Source: Zavarzinia aquatilis
GTDB taxonomy: Bacteria; Pseudomonadota; Alphaproteobacteria; Zavarziniales; Zavarziniaceae
DNA length: 64,000 nucleotides
NCBI RefSeq assembly: GCF_003173035.1
Contig: NZ_QGLE01000001.1
Coordinates: forward strand, 1 to 64,000
Direction: 5' to 3'
Positions 20,088-28,864 of this stretch are shown one piece after another. The translations under genes and the position numbers were made by a program. Below the pieces are notes generated by a model that was not told the origin of the DNA, did not search any database, and worked only from the letters and a program-made list of their open reading frames with translations. Numbering within the stretch: position 1 is the first letter of the stretch; each line of letters opens with the position of its first letter.

Positions 20088-20158
20088 TCGCCTCCATGGT
20101 CGAGGTCGCGCAGGTTCTCGCCCTGTTCATGGCGTCGTGGTGCGGGGTGGAGAGACGC
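20088..20158. repeat. 71-bp direct repeat, right copy
   Basis: Right-hand copy of 18699-18769 with one base difference. Here the reading frame of the M20 gene ends in TGA (20159-20161) right after the repeat, and the LysR gene ends inside it (stop at 20127-20129). This copy therefore looks like the original junction of two convergent genes overlapping by about 35 bases. Confidence 0.95.
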
Positions 20159-21044
20159 TGAGCAGCCAGTCGCGGAAGGCGATCAGTGCGGGCAGGCCGC
20201 GCTTCGCCTCCGGATAGACGAAGAAATAGCCCTGCCGGCTGGTCACCTTCGCATCGAACAGCACCGACAATTCGCCCCGTCCGATCTCGTCGGCGACCAG
20301 CACCTGCGGCGCCAGCGCAACGCCGAGGCCGGCGACCGCCGCCTGCAAAACTTGCGCGAATTGCTCGAAGGAAATGCGCGGCTGGCCCGGCCGGGCCTCC
20401 AGCCCCTGAGCCTCGAACCATTCGCCCCAGGCCTTCGGCCGTGTCGCCTGCACGAGCAGCGTCGCCCGGGCGAGGTCCTGCGGCCGGCGCCAGCCTTCCG
20501 TCTCGATCAGGGATGGCGCGGCGACCGGCACCAGCACTTCGCCCATCAGGGGATGCAGCACCGCGCCCGGCCAATGGGCATCGCCGAAGTGGATGGCGGC
20601 GTCGAGCCCCTCGCGCTCGAAATCGAAGGGGCGGAGGCGGGTCGAGAAGCGGATCGTCACTTCCGGGTGCTGACGGAAGAAATCGGGCAGGCGCGGGATC
20701 AGCCAGCGGGTGCCGATGGTCGGCAATATCGCGAGGTCGAGGGTACCGCCCTTGCCCTTGAAGGCGATGGTCTGGGCCGTCGCCGAGGCGAAGCGGGCGA
20801 GCGTGTCGCGCAAAGCCTCGGCATAGAAGCGGCCCGCCTCGGTCAGATGCACGCGCTGGCGAACCCGCTCGAACAGTGCGAGACCCAGGCGGGCCTCGAG
20901 GTCCTTCACCTGCCGGCTGACCGCGCCCTGCGTCAGGTTCAGCTCGGCCGCCGCCTTGGTGAAACTGCCCAGCCGCGCCGCCGCCTCGAAGGCGACGAGG
21001 CTGCCGAGCGGCGGGATCAGGCGGCGGCTGAAACTGTCGGTCAT
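20127..21044 (-). CDS. gcdR: LysR-family regulator, probably of glutarate degradation
   Basis: A 305-residue regulator of the GcvA/GcdR subgroup. The winged helix-turn-helix is RRLIPPLGSLVAFEAAARLGSFTKAAAELNLTQGAVSRQVKDLEARLG, followed by a type 2 periplasmic-binding-like effector domain. It is divergent from glutaryl-CoA dehydrogenase and CoA-transferase genes, the same arrangement as gcdR-gcdHG of pseudomonads, so it probably senses glutarate or a related acid and controls them. The ATG at 21044 is preferred to a GTG three bases upstream. Its last codons lie within the right 71-bp repeat. Confidence 0.85.
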   Translation of the reverse strand: MTDSFSRRLIPPLGSLVAFEAAARLGSFTKAAAELNLTQGAVSRQVKDLEARLGLALFERVRQRVHLTEAGRFYAEALRDTLARFASATAQTIAFKGKGGTLDLAILPTIGTRWLIPRLPDFFRQHPEVTIRFSTRLRPFDFEREGLDAAIHFGDAHWPGAVLHPLMGEVLVPVAAPSLIETEGWRRPQDLARATLLVQATRPKAWGEWFEAQGLEARPGQPRISFEQFAQVLQAAVAGLGVALAPQVLVADEIGRGELSVLFDAKVTSRQGYFFVYPEAKRGLPALIAFRDWLLSVSPPRTTTP

Positions 21045-21072
21045 CACGGGGGCTCATGAATGATCATGCGTC

Positions 21073-21148
21073 GTCCCGGCGAAGGCCGGGACCTTGCGCC
21101 GATGGAGGCGCCCTGGCGGATAAAGGTTCCGGCCTTCGCCGGAGTGAC
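21073..21148. repeat. Paired REP-like palindromes in the gcdR-gcdH intergenic region
   Basis: GTCCCGGCGAAGGCCGGGAC (21073-21092) is an imperfect palindrome. A diverged inverted partner, GTTCCGGCCTTCGCCGGAGT, lies at 21126-21145. Pairs of this sequence are widespread intergenic repeats in alphaproteobacteria. No gene lies in the 226 bases between gcdR and gcdH. Confidence 0.65.
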
Positions 21149-21270
21149 GAGGCCGGTAGAGGATAGCTTGGTTGATGAGGAAAGATCATCAACTTGATGC
21201 CGCATCATGCGTTGCCCGGCGGCCTGCGCTGGTTCATCCTGCGTGCAGATAAAGCCTTTGGGAGAGAGTC

Positions 21271-22461
21271 ATGTCCTCGTCGCGCGCCGTCTTCGCCTGG
21301 GAAGACCCGTTCCTCATCGAAGAGCAGCTGACAGAGGACGAGCGGCTGGTGCGCGACAGCGTCCGCGCCTATGCCCAGGAAAAGCTGATGCCGCGCGTGC
21401 TCTCGGCCTTCCGGGACGAGCGTTTCGACCGCGAGATCATGAGCGAGATGGGGGAACTCGGTTTCCTCGGCTCCACCCTGCCGGAGGAATATGGCGGCTC
21501 GGCCGCGTCCTATGTCGCCTATGGCCTCGCCGCGCGGGAAGTGGAGCGGGTCGATTCCGGTTATCGCTCGGCGATGAGCGTGCAGTCATCCCTTGTCATG
21601 CATCCGATCTATGCCTATGGCAGCGAACTCCAGCGCAAGAAATATCTGCCGAAGCTGGCGACCGGCGAGTGGGTCGGTTGCTTCGGCCTGACCGAGCCCG
21701 ATCACGGCTCCGATCCCGGCGGGATGCGGACGCGGGCGAAGAAGGTCGATGGCGGTTACATTCTGCATGGCGCCAAGATGTGGATCACCAATGCGCCGAT
21801 CGCCGATCTCGCCGTGGTCTGGGCCAAGTCTGATGCCCATGACAATGCGATCAAGGGCTTCGTGGTCGAACGCGGTTTCGCCGGCTTCTCCACCCCCGCG
21901 ATCGAGAACAAACTCTCGCTTCGCGCCTCGATCACCGGCGAAATCGTGCTCGAGGACGTCTTCGTGCCGGACGAGAACCTGCTGCCCAACGCCTCCGGCC
22001 TCGGCGGGCCGTTCGGCTGCCTGAACCGGGCGCGTTACGGCATTTCCTGGGGCGCGCTGGGCGCCGCCGAATTCTGCTGGCACGCGGCCCGGCAATATAC
22101 GCTGGACCGCAAGCAGTTCGGCCGCCCGCTGGCGCAGACCCAGCTGGTCCAGAAGAAGCTCGCCGACATGCAGACCGAAATCACCCTTGGCCTTCAGGCC
22201 TCGCTCCGCGTCGGGCGGCTGATGGACGAGGGCAAGGTCCTGCCGGAAGCCATCTCGCTCGTGAAGCGCAACAATTGCGGCAAGTCGCTGGATATCGCCC
22301 GGCAGTCTCGCGACATGCACGGCGGCAACGGCATCTCGGGCGAATTCCACGTCATCCGTCATCTGCTGAACCTCGAAACCGTCAACACCTACGAGGGCAC
22401 CCATGACGTTCACGCCCTGATCCTCGGCCGGGCGCAGACGGGCCTGCAGGCCTTCTTCTGA
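21271..22461 (+). CDS. gcdH: Glutaryl-CoA dehydrogenase
   Basis: A 396-residue FAD enzyme that oxidises and decarboxylates glutaryl-CoA to crotonyl-CoA (lysine, tryptophan and glutarate degradation). Diagnostic stretches are [20 protein letters not shown] at the start, [33 protein letters not shown] (FAD site), the [11 protein letters not shown] substrate region and [20 protein letters not shown], which contains the catalytic glutamate. Ribosome site GGGAGAGAG precedes the ATG. It is followed two bases later by the CoA-transferase gene. Confidence 0.95.
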   Translation: MSSSRAVFAWEDPFLIEEQLTEDERLVRDSVRAYAQEKLMPRVLSAFRDERFDREIMSEMGELGFLGSTLPEEYGGSAASYVAYGLAAREVERVDSGYRSAMSVQSSLVMHPIYAYGSELQRKKYLPKLATGEWVGCFGLTEPDHGSDPGGMRTRAKKVDGGYILHGAKMWITNAPIADLAVVWAKSDAHDNAIKGFVVERGFAGFSTPAIENKLSLRASITGEIVLEDVFVPDENLLPNASGLGGPFGCLNRARYGISWGALGAAEFCWHAARQYTLDRKQFGRPLAQTQLVQKKLADMQTEITLGLQASLRVGRLMDEGKVLPEAISLVKRNNCGKSLDIARQSRDMHGGNGISGEFHVIRHLLNLETVNTYEGTHDVHALILGRAQTGLQAFF

Positions 22462-22463
22462 TC

Positions 22464-23621
22464 ATGGCTGACGCCCCCCTCGCCGGACTGAAGGTCGTCG
22501 AGCTGGCCCGCATCCTGGCCGGACCCTGGGCCGGCCAGATCCTCGCCGACCTCGGCGCCGAGGTGATCAAGATCGAAAAGCCGGGGGAGGGGGACGACAC
22601 GCGCGGCTGGGGCCCGCCCTTCATCCCGGCGGCGGACGGCGGCAGCCTCGGCGCCGCCTATTACCATTCCTGTAACCGGGGGAAACGCTCGGTCGCCGTC
22701 GATATCGCGACGCCGGAGGGGCAGGCGGCGGTGCGCGCGCTTGTCGAGGGTGCCGACGTGCTGATCGAGAATTTCAAGGTCGGCGGCCTTGCCCGCTACG
22801 GCCTCGATTACGCCAGCCTTGCCGCGCTCAACCCCCGCCTCGTCTATTGCTCGATCACTGGCTTCGGTCAGGACGGGCCCTATGCCGGGCGCGCCGGCTA
22901 CGACCTGATGATCCAGGGTCTCGGCGGCATCATGAGCCTGACCGGCGAGAAGGAGGGCGAGCCGCAGCGGGTGGGCGTGCCCCTCGTCGACCTGTTCACC
23001 GGGGTCTATTCGGTCGTCGCCATTCAGGCCGCGCTGGCCGAGCGTAACCGCTCCGGTCTTGGCCAGCATATCGACATGGCCCTGCTCGACACGCAGGTGG
23101 CGATCCTCGGCAATCATGCCCATGCCTATCTCGCGACCGGCGCTGTGCCGACCCGTCAGGGCAATGCCCATCCCAGCATCGTGCCCTATCAGGCATTTTC
23201 CGCCGCGGACGGCCATCTGATCCTCGCCGTCGGCAACGACGGGCAGTTCCGCAAGGCGGCGGAAGCCCTCGGCCTTGGCGAACTCGCGACCGATCCCCGC
23301 TTCACCACCAACGCCGACCGGGTGCGCAACCGGGCCGAACTGATCCCGATGCTCGCCGCCCGCATGGCCGGCATGAAACGCGACGATCTTCTGGCCGCCT
23401 TCGAGGCCGTCGGCGTGCCGGCGGGGCCGATCAACACGGTGGCGCAGGTCTTCGCCGACCCGCAGGTCCGGCACCGGCAGATGCAGCTCGAACTCGATTT
23501 CGGCGGGGCGCCGGTGCCCGGTGTCCGCACCCCGATCCGCTTCTCGCGCAGCCCCATGGTGCTCGACCGGCCGTCGCCGGCTCTCGGTCAGAACACGGAC
23601 GAGGTGTTGCGGGGTATTTGA
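22464..23621 (+). CDS. CaiB/BaiF CoA-transferase, probable succinyl-CoA:glutarate CoA-transferase
   Basis: A 385-residue family III CoA-transferase. The N-terminal LAGLKVVELARILAGPWAGQILADLGAEVIKIEKPGEGDDTRGWGPPF and the catalytic aspartate segment YAGRAGYDLMIQGLGGIMSLTG are typical of the glutarate-activating (SUGCT/GcdG) branch. Directly following gcdH, it would make glutaryl-CoA from glutarate, using succinyl-CoA or another donor. The last 170 residues carry the small domain with HPSIVPYQAFSAADGHLILAVGNDGQF. Confidence 0.9.
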   Translation: MADAPLAGLKVVELARILAGPWAGQILADLGAEVIKIEKPGEGDDTRGWGPPFIPAADGGSLGAAYYHSCNRGKRSVAVDIATPEGQAAVRALVEGADVLIENFKVGGLARYGLDYASLAALNPRLVYCSITGFGQDGPYAGRAGYDLMIQGLGGIMSLTGEKEGEPQRVGVPLVDLFTGVYSVVAIQAALAERNRSGLGQHIDMALLDTQVAILGNHAHAYLATGAVPTRQGNAHPSIVPYQAFSAADGHLILAVGNDGQFRKAAEALGLGELATDPRFTTNADRVRNRAELIPMLAARMAGMKRDDLLAAFEAVGVPAGPINTVAQVFADPQVRHRQMQLELDFGGAPVPGVRTPIRFSRSPMVLDRPSPALGQNTDEVLRGI

Positions 23622-23690
23622 CCTCGGTCAATGACCTCTCGCACTCACCGGCCCAGTCTCCACCGCAGAGGGGCAGCGAGGAGACGGAAA

Positions 23691-24260
23691 ATGAACAAGC
23701 TCTATCGTTACGCGGCCTTGCCTCTGGCGGCCGTCCTGCTGGCGGCAACCCCGGGACTGGCCCAACCCGCCGGACCCGGTGGTGGAATGATTGGCGGCAC
23801 CTGTCCCAGCATGGGCATGATGGGGCCCGGCGGCGGAATGGGCCCCGGTTCTGGCATGGGACCGGGTTCTGGCATGGGACCGGGTTCTGGCATGGGGCCT
23901 GGTGGCGGCATGAGAGGGCGTGGCCCCGGCATGATGATGGGCGCCATGGTCGACGCCCGCCTCGCCTATCTCAAGGCCCAGCTCGGCATCACCGAGGCGC
24001 AGGGCAAAGTCTGGGCCGATTATGAGGAAGCGGTGAAAAGCCGGATCGCCGCCCGCGCCGGCAACCATCAGGCGATGATGGATGGCCGCGCCGAAGACAA
24101 TGCCATTGACCGGCTGGACCTGCGTATCGCCGCCATGGAAAGCATGGTCGATCTGCTGAAGTCGACAAGGGCTGCGACGGTCGCGCTTTACGACAGCCTC
24201 AGCGCCGAGCAGAAGGCGCTGGCCGACGATCTGATCGGCAGCGACTGCGGCGCGATGTAG
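23691..24260 (+). CDS. Periplasmic Spy/LTXXQ-like protein with Met/Gly-rich repeats
   Basis: A 189-residue exported protein. A signal peptide (MNKLYRYAALPLAAVLLAATPGLA-QP) is followed by a Gly/Met/Pro-rich stretch of hexapeptides GMGPGS. Next comes a helical domain, RLAYLKAQLGITEAQGKVWADYEEAVKSR ... LYDSLSAEQKALADDLIG, of the Spy/CpxP (LTXXQ) kind: small periplasmic chaperones that often respond to envelope or metal stress. The methionine-rich linker (MMMG, GMIGG, SMGMMG) could bind soft metals such as copper, which is an inference. Ribosome site GAGGAGACGG fixes the start. Confidence 0.8.
   Translation: MNKLYRYAALPLAAVLLAATPGLAQPAGPGGGMIGGTCPSMGMMGPGGGMGPGSGMGPGSGMGPGSGMGPGGGMRGRGPGMMMGAMVDARLAYLKAQLGITEAQGKVWADYEEAVKSRIAARAGNHQAMMDGRAEDNAIDRLDLRIAAMESMVDLLKSTRAATVALYDSLSAEQKALADDLIGSDCGAM
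23835..23906 (+). repeat. Four tandem 18-bp units in the Spy-like gene
   Basis: Units of the form GGCATGGGACCGGGTTCT begin at 23835, 23853, 23871 and 23889. The middle two are identical and the outer two differ by a few bases. They encode GMGPGS/GMGPGG and could change in number by slippage without breaking the frame. Confidence 0.85.
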
Positions 24261-24276
24261 ACGCCGCTTCCGACAC

Positions 24277-24322
24277 CCCCGCAGCCCTTGCGGGGCGACC
24301 CCGGCGGCCCATCGCCGGGGTC
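24277..24322. terminator. Two adjacent hairpins after the Spy-like gene
   Basis: CCCCGCA (24277-24283) pairs with TGCGGGG (24289-24295), and GACCCCGGCG (24297-24306) with CGCCGGGGTC (24313-24322). They lie 16-62 bases after the stop codon and may end transcription or protect the mRNA end. No U-run follows. The rest of the 309-base gap to 24570 shows no gene; it is GC-rich sequence with an AT-poor presumed promoter that I cannot define. Confidence 0.45.
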
Positions 24323-24569
24323 CGGGGTATCCGCCGTCCCACCAAAAATCCGACCACCGACCTGTCCGTGGCTGGCCGCACTCCCCCGAAAGGTGGAGCG
24401 CGGCGCCGCGCGCTCGGGGCTAGGCTTTTCTCGCACCTGCGGCAAGCGGGGGCGAGGGTGCCAATTGGCCCCCTCGAATTCGCGCCAAGCGGCGCTTGTG
24501 AGGGGTGGCAATCGGTTTCAGCCTGACCGGGCAAATGTGGCTTACCACGGACGAGCTGGAGTGTGGGAC

Positions 24570-25511
24570 ATGTCGGACGCTATGCCTGATTTCTCGAAGG
24601 GCGCCTGCTACCTGAACGGCACCTATGTGCCGATGTCGGAAGCGAAGATCCCGGTCGGCGACTGGGGGTTCGTTCATTCCGACGTAACCTATGACGTTGT
24701 CCACGTGAAGGACGGCGCCTTTTTCCGCCTCGAGGATCACCTCGACCGTTTCGAGCGTTCGCTGAAGGGCTTTCGCCTGACGCCGCCGGTGACCCGCGAC
24801 CAGATGCGCGAGATCCTGGGCCGCTGCGTCGCGCTGTCGGGCCTGAAGGATGCCTTCGTCGCCATGGTCTCCACCCGGGGCGTGCCGCGCATCTATGGCT
24901 CGCGCAAGCCCATGGACTGCGACAACACCTTCATCGCCTATGCCGCGCCCTGGGTCGACGTGATCCCGCCCGCGGTGCAGGAGCGGGGGGCCCATCTGCT
25001 GGTCGCCTCCGTGCCGCGCATCTCGCCCAAGTCGCTCAACCCGACCTACAAGAATTACTGCTGGCGCGATTTCGTGCAGGGCCTGTGGGAAGCCCATGAC
25101 AAGGGCTTCGATACCGCCGTGCTGATCGACCAGGACGGCTATCTGACCGAAGGCTCGGGCTTCAACGTCTTCATCGTGAAGGGCAAACAGGTGCTGACCC
25201 CGGATCGCGGCGCGCTCGAAGGCGTGACCCGTCGCTCGGTGCTCGACCTCTGCCCGGAACTCGGCCTCGAGGGCAAGATCACCCCGATCACCCTGCAGGA
25301 TCTGATGGAGGCCGACGAGGTCTTCACCTCGACCACGGCCGGCGGCGTCATGCCCTGCGCCCGGGTGAACGACCACATCATGAACAACGACCGGCCGGGT
25401 CCGATCAGCGTGAAGCTGAAGGAACTCTACTGGAAGAAGCACGCCGAGGGCTGGCACATGACCCCGGTCAATTACGCCGACCCCGATCACCCCTTCGTCA
25501 AGGCGGCGTGA
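24570..25511 (+). CDS. Class IV aminotransferase, (R)-amine transaminase-like
   Basis: A 313-residue fold-type IV PLP enzyme (D-amino-acid/branched-chain aminotransferase superfamily). PLP lysine is in LNPTYKNYCWRDFVQGLWEA (K161); the phosphate-binding loops are LTEGSGFNVFIVK and FTSTTAGGVMP. The active-site strand GDWGFVHSDVTYDVVHVKDGAFFRLEDHLDRF closely follows the FxHSDxTYDV pattern I recall for (R)-selective amine transaminases such as the Aspergillus terreus enzyme, rather than that of true BCATs. It is followed by a polyamine-type ABC transporter, so an imported amine or diamine is a plausible substrate. Natural substrate unknown. Confidence 0.85.
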   Translation: MSDAMPDFSKGACYLNGTYVPMSEAKIPVGDWGFVHSDVTYDVVHVKDGAFFRLEDHLDRFERSLKGFRLTPPVTRDQMREILGRCVALSGLKDAFVAMVSTRGVPRIYGSRKPMDCDNTFIAYAAPWVDVIPPAVQERGAHLLVASVPRISPKSLNPTYKNYCWRDFVQGLWEAHDKGFDTAVLIDQDGYLTEGSGFNVFIVKGKQVLTPDRGALEGVTRRSVLDLCPELGLEGKITPITLQDLMEADEVFTSTTAGGVMPCARVNDHIMNNDRPGPISVKLKELYWKKHAEGWHMTPVNYADPDHPFVKAA

Positions 25512-25632
25512 CGGGCGGCAGCCTGAATACAGGGGACGGGGGCAGCAACGACCCCCGTCCGACACCATCGAGGGAGCGCAAGGGAAGCAGGTTTCTTCAA
25601 CGATCCACGGGGACAAGGGTGAGGGACTGCGC

Positions 25633-26826
25633 ATGACATCGACGAACGACAGCAACAAGGCCGCCCCCCGCAAGAGCGGGCCGAGCCGCCGCGGCGCCAT
25701 GAAGACCATCGCCGGGGCCGCCGCCGCCCTGGTCGCCGCGCCCTATATCCGCCCGGCTTCGGCCGCGCCGACCGCGTTGCGCGCCCTGATGTGGGAAGCC
25801 TATGCGGTGCGCGACGTGATCGGTGCCTTCGAGGAGAAGCACAAGGTCAAATTCGCTCCGACCTTCTTCGACGGCAATTCCGAGGCCTACAACAAGCTGC
25901 GTGTCGGCGGGACCAAGGATTTCGATCTCGTCCAGGCCGACGGCTTCTGGCCCAGCCTCTATTTCCGGGAAAAGCTGATCCGCGACATGGATTACGCCAA
26001 GATTCCGGGCACGGCCAATTACTTCCCGGCCTTCAAGCCGGATGCCTTCCCGCTGCTGAAGGACGAGACCTCGGGCGTCTTCTTCGGCGTGCCCTTCTGC
26101 TGGGGCTCCTACGGCATCACCTATAATGTCGGTGAAGTGCCGGTTGAAAAGGCCAAGAGCCTCGAATTGCTGTTCTCGCCCGACTACAGCGGCCGCCTCG
26201 CCACCAATGCCCGTTTCGAGGAGAATATCGCCCTCGCCGGGATCATGGTCGCGCATCGCATGGGCACGATCGACAAGCCCCGGCCCGACGGCAAGTCGTT
26301 CAACCCCTACAAGCTGACCGACGAGGAACTGGACGGCGTCGAGAAGCTGCTGATCGAGCAGAAGCCCCTACTGCTCACCCGCTATCAGGACGCGGCGACC
26401 CTCGAGCAGCTGCTGGTTTCGGGTGCCATCGTGGCCGCGCCGGAATTCGCGCAAGTCTACCGCCTGATGCTGGAAAAGAAGGCCAAGGGCGAACTCGACA
26501 TCACCGTCGATCATACGCTGAAGCCCAAGGAAGGCGGTCTCGGCTGGGTCGATACCTGGCTGATCTCCTCGGGTGTCACCGATGCCGAGAAGGCGGATAT
26601 CTGTCACGCCTTCATCGACACGATGATCAAGCCCGAGACCATGGTCCAGATCGGCAAGGCCAGCGGCTGTTCGACCACCATCGACATCCGCCTCCTGTCC
26701 TCGGCCGAGGATCAGGTGCTCTACCTGATGAACCGGACCGACGAATTGCGCGGCATGTATATGTTCGACCAGCCGTCCTCGACCGAGAAGTGGGAACGCG
26801 TCTGGTCCCGCGTGCAGGCCGCCTGA
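25633..26826 (+). CDS. ABC transporter substrate-binding protein, polyamine (PotD/PotF) type
   Basis: A 397-residue binding protein with a Tat-type signal: SRRGAMKTIAGAAAALVAAPYIRPASA, with the twin arginines at residues 18-19. The mature part follows the extracellular-solute-binding family 1/8 pattern (LRALMWEAYAVRDVIGAFEEKHKVKFAPTFFDGNSEAYNKLRVGGTKDFDLVQADGFWPSLYF). The ATG has a GGGTGAGGG ribosome site. The ATPase and two permeases follow in order, completing an importer for an organic cation or amine. The upstream amine-transaminase-like gene supports this. Confidence 0.88.
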   Translation: MTSTNDSNKAAPRKSGPSRRGAMKTIAGAAAALVAAPYIRPASAAPTALRALMWEAYAVRDVIGAFEEKHKVKFAPTFFDGNSEAYNKLRVGGTKDFDLVQADGFWPSLYFREKLIRDMDYAKIPGTANYFPAFKPDAFPLLKDETSGVFFGVPFCWGSYGITYNVGEVPVEKAKSLELLFSPDYSGRLATNARFEENIALAGIMVAHRMGTIDKPRPDGKSFNPYKLTDEELDGVEKLLIEQKPLLLTRYQDAATLEQLLVSGAIVAAPEFAQVYRLMLEKKAKGELDITVDHTLKPKEGGLGWVDTWLISSGVTDAEKADICHAFIDTMIKPETMVQIGKASGCSTTIDIRLLSSAEDQVLYLMNRTDELRGMYMFDQPSSTEKWERVWSRVQAA

Positions 26827-26900
26827 TCACGGCCCCGGCCATCGGCCTTCGCGCCGGTGGCCCTGTATCCGTTGGTGTTGCTTGGGGAAGGGGTTGCCGC

Positions 26901-27989
26901 GTGTATATTTCGCTTCAGGGCATATCGAAACAATATGCCAGCGTCTGGGCGATCGACCGGGTGAACATGGCGATCGCAAAGCAGGAATTCGTTTCCCTGC
27001 TGGGGCCGAGCGGCTCGGGCAAGACGACCTTGCTGCGCGTCATCGCCGGTCTGGAAAAGCCGACCGAGGGCCGCGTGCTGATCGACGGTCAGGACGTGAC
27101 CGAGTTGCCGCCGCACAAGCGCGGCGTCGCCATGGTGTTTCAGGAATTCCTGCTGTTCCCCCACCGCACGGTGCGCGAGAATCTGGCCTTTCCCTTGCGC
27201 ATGATGAAGATGCCGAAGGCGGAGATGGACGAGCGGATCGACTGGGCGCTCGGCATCCTGTCGCTCCAGGGTCTCGACGGGCGCTATCCCAACCAGCTCT
27301 CGGGCGGGCAGCAGCAGCGTGTCGCCCTCGGTCGTGGCCTCGTCGGCCGGCCCAAGGTCCTGCTGCTCGACGAGCCGCTGGCCAATCTCGACCGCGAGCT
27401 GCGGCAGGAGATGGAGGTCGAGATCCGCCGCTACCAGATGAAGCTGGGCATCCCCTTCATCTATGTCACCCATAATCAGGAAGAGGCCCTGAGCATGAGC
27501 GACCGCATCGCGGTCGTGAACAAGGGCCATGTCGAGGATTTTGCCGAGCGAACGACGCTCTACGACAAGCCGAAGACCGCCTTCATCGCGCAATTCGTCG
27601 GCCGCTCGAACAAGTTCGAGGGCAAGGTGACGGCGGCGGACGGCGGCAGCTGCACCATCGACGCCGGGGGCCTGTCCCTGACTGCCAGCGGCAATGGCGG
27701 TCTGAAGCCCGGCGATGCCGCCTTCGCCTTCGTCAAGAACGAGAAGGTCGCGCTCGCCCCCGAAGGCTTCGTCGGCGAGGACAACAGCCTGCCCTGCACG
27801 GTGCGCGACGTCATCCTGCGCGGCGCCTATGCCGAATATCTGCTGGAAACCAGCGACGGCCTCGGCCTCGTCGCCAGCCGGCCGCGCAGCGGGGAAGGGC
27901 CGTCCATCGGTCATGCGGTGGTCGCCCATTGGGCTTCGGGCGATGTCGACCTCTATCCGGTGAAACCCGATCTGGGGCTGCGCCGATGA
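26901..27989 (+). CDS. ABC transporter ATP-binding protein (PotA-like)
   Basis: A 362-residue ATPase with Walker A GPSGSGKTT, Q-loop AMVFQEFLLFPHRTV, signature LSGGQQQRVALGRGL, Walker B VLLLDEPLANLD and switch YVTHNQEEAL. It has a C-terminal TOBE domain, as in PotA, MalK and Fbp-type importers. A GTG at 26901 with the ribosome site GGGGAAGGGG ten bases upstream is the likely start; longer frames have no such site. Its stop overlaps the next ATG (ATGA). Confidence 0.92.
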   Translation: MYISLQGISKQYASVWAIDRVNMAIAKQEFVSLLGPSGSGKTTLLRVIAGLEKPTEGRVLIDGQDVTELPPHKRGVAMVFQEFLLFPHRTVRENLAFPLRMMKMPKAEMDERIDWALGILSLQGLDGRYPNQLSGGQQQRVALGRGLVGRPKVLLLDEPLANLDRELRQEMEVEIRRYQMKLGIPFIYVTHNQEEALSMSDRIAVVNKGHVEDFAERTTLYDKPKTAFIAQFVGRSNKFEGKVTAADGGSCTIDAGGLSLTASGNGGLKPGDAAFAFVKNEKVALAPEGFVGEDNSLPCTVRDVILRGAYAEYLLETSDGLGLVASRPRSGEGPSIGHAVVAHWASGDVDLYPVKPDLGLRR

Positions 27990-28864
27990 TCGGGGGGCTG
28001 CGGATTTCCCGCGATCCCCGGGCCTGGATTTTCCTCGGGGTGCCGTCGGTCTTTCTCGTGCTGCTGTTCGTGCTGCCGCTCGTCTCGATGATCGTGCTCA
28101 GCTTCTGGCGCACCGAGAATTACCACATCATCCAGGACTGGAATGTCGACAATTACTACGTCATCGCCACGGCGGGGGCCTATGTCACCTTCCTGATCCG
28201 TTCCCTCGTCATGGCGGTGATTGTCTCGGCGCTTTGCGTCGCCATCGCCTGGCCGGTCGCCTACGGCGTCATCGTCTACGGTGGGCGTTACAAGCTGCTG
28301 CTGTCGCTCGGCTTCGCCATTCCGTTCCTGACCGGCGAGGTGTTGCGGGTGATCGCGTTGCAGGGCTTGCTCGGCCCGCTCGGCCTTTTCAACGGTGTCC
28401 TGATGGCGCTGGGCGCCGCGCCCTTGCGCTTCATCATGTACACCAATTTCGCCAGCGCCATCGGCCTCGTCTATCTGTATCTGCCGATCGTGGTCACGGT
28501 CATCTATCTCTCGCTGCTCAACTTCGACATGCGCCTGATCGACGCCGCGCGCATTTTCGGTGCCGGACCCTTCCGCGGCTTTATCGAGGTGACCTGGCCG
28601 CTGAACCTCTTTGGCACACTGATCGGTTTCGCCCTCTGTTTCGTGCCCTGTCTGTCGGCCACGCTGGTGCCCCGTTTCCTCGGGGGCCCGAGCGGCACGC
28701 TCTATGGCATGGCGCTGGCGCAGCAATTCGGCGAATCCGGCACCTGGGCGCTGGGCGCCGCCATGGGCGTCGTGCTGTTCCTGCTGTCCATCGCCGGCGT
28801 GTTGCTGGTCTTCCGCTTCGTCGACCTGCGGCGCAGCGGCTTTACCGGTTTCGGGAGGTCGTGA
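27986..28864 (+). CDS. ABC transporter permease (PotB-like)
   Basis: A 292-residue membrane protein with six predicted helices and the binding-protein-dependent transport EAA-like loop DAARIFGAGPFRGFIEVTWPLN. The N-terminal helix is WIFLGVPSVFLVLLFVLPLVSMIVLSFW. The ATG overlaps the ATPase stop by four bases and its own stop overlaps the next ATG by one. It is the first permease of the amine importer. Confidence 0.92.
   Translation: MIGGLRISRDPRAWIFLGVPSVFLVLLFVLPLVSMIVLSFWRTENYHIIQDWNVDNYYVIATAGAYVTFLIRSLVMAVIVSALCVAIAWPVAYGVIVYGGRYKLLLSLGFAIPFLTGEVLRVIALQGLLGPLGLFNGVLMALGAAPLRFIMYTNFASAIGLVYLYLPIVVTVIYLSLLNFDMRLIDAARIFGAGPFRGFIEVTWPLNLFGTLIGFALCFVPCLSATLVPRFLGGPSGTLYGMALAQQFGESGTWALGAAMGVVLFLLSIAGVLLVFRFVDLRRSGFTGFGRS

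Noticed and set aside
23835-23906. Tandem 18-bp repeats as a CRISPR array
   Set aside because: The units are contiguous without spacers and encode in-frame GMGPGS hexapeptides.
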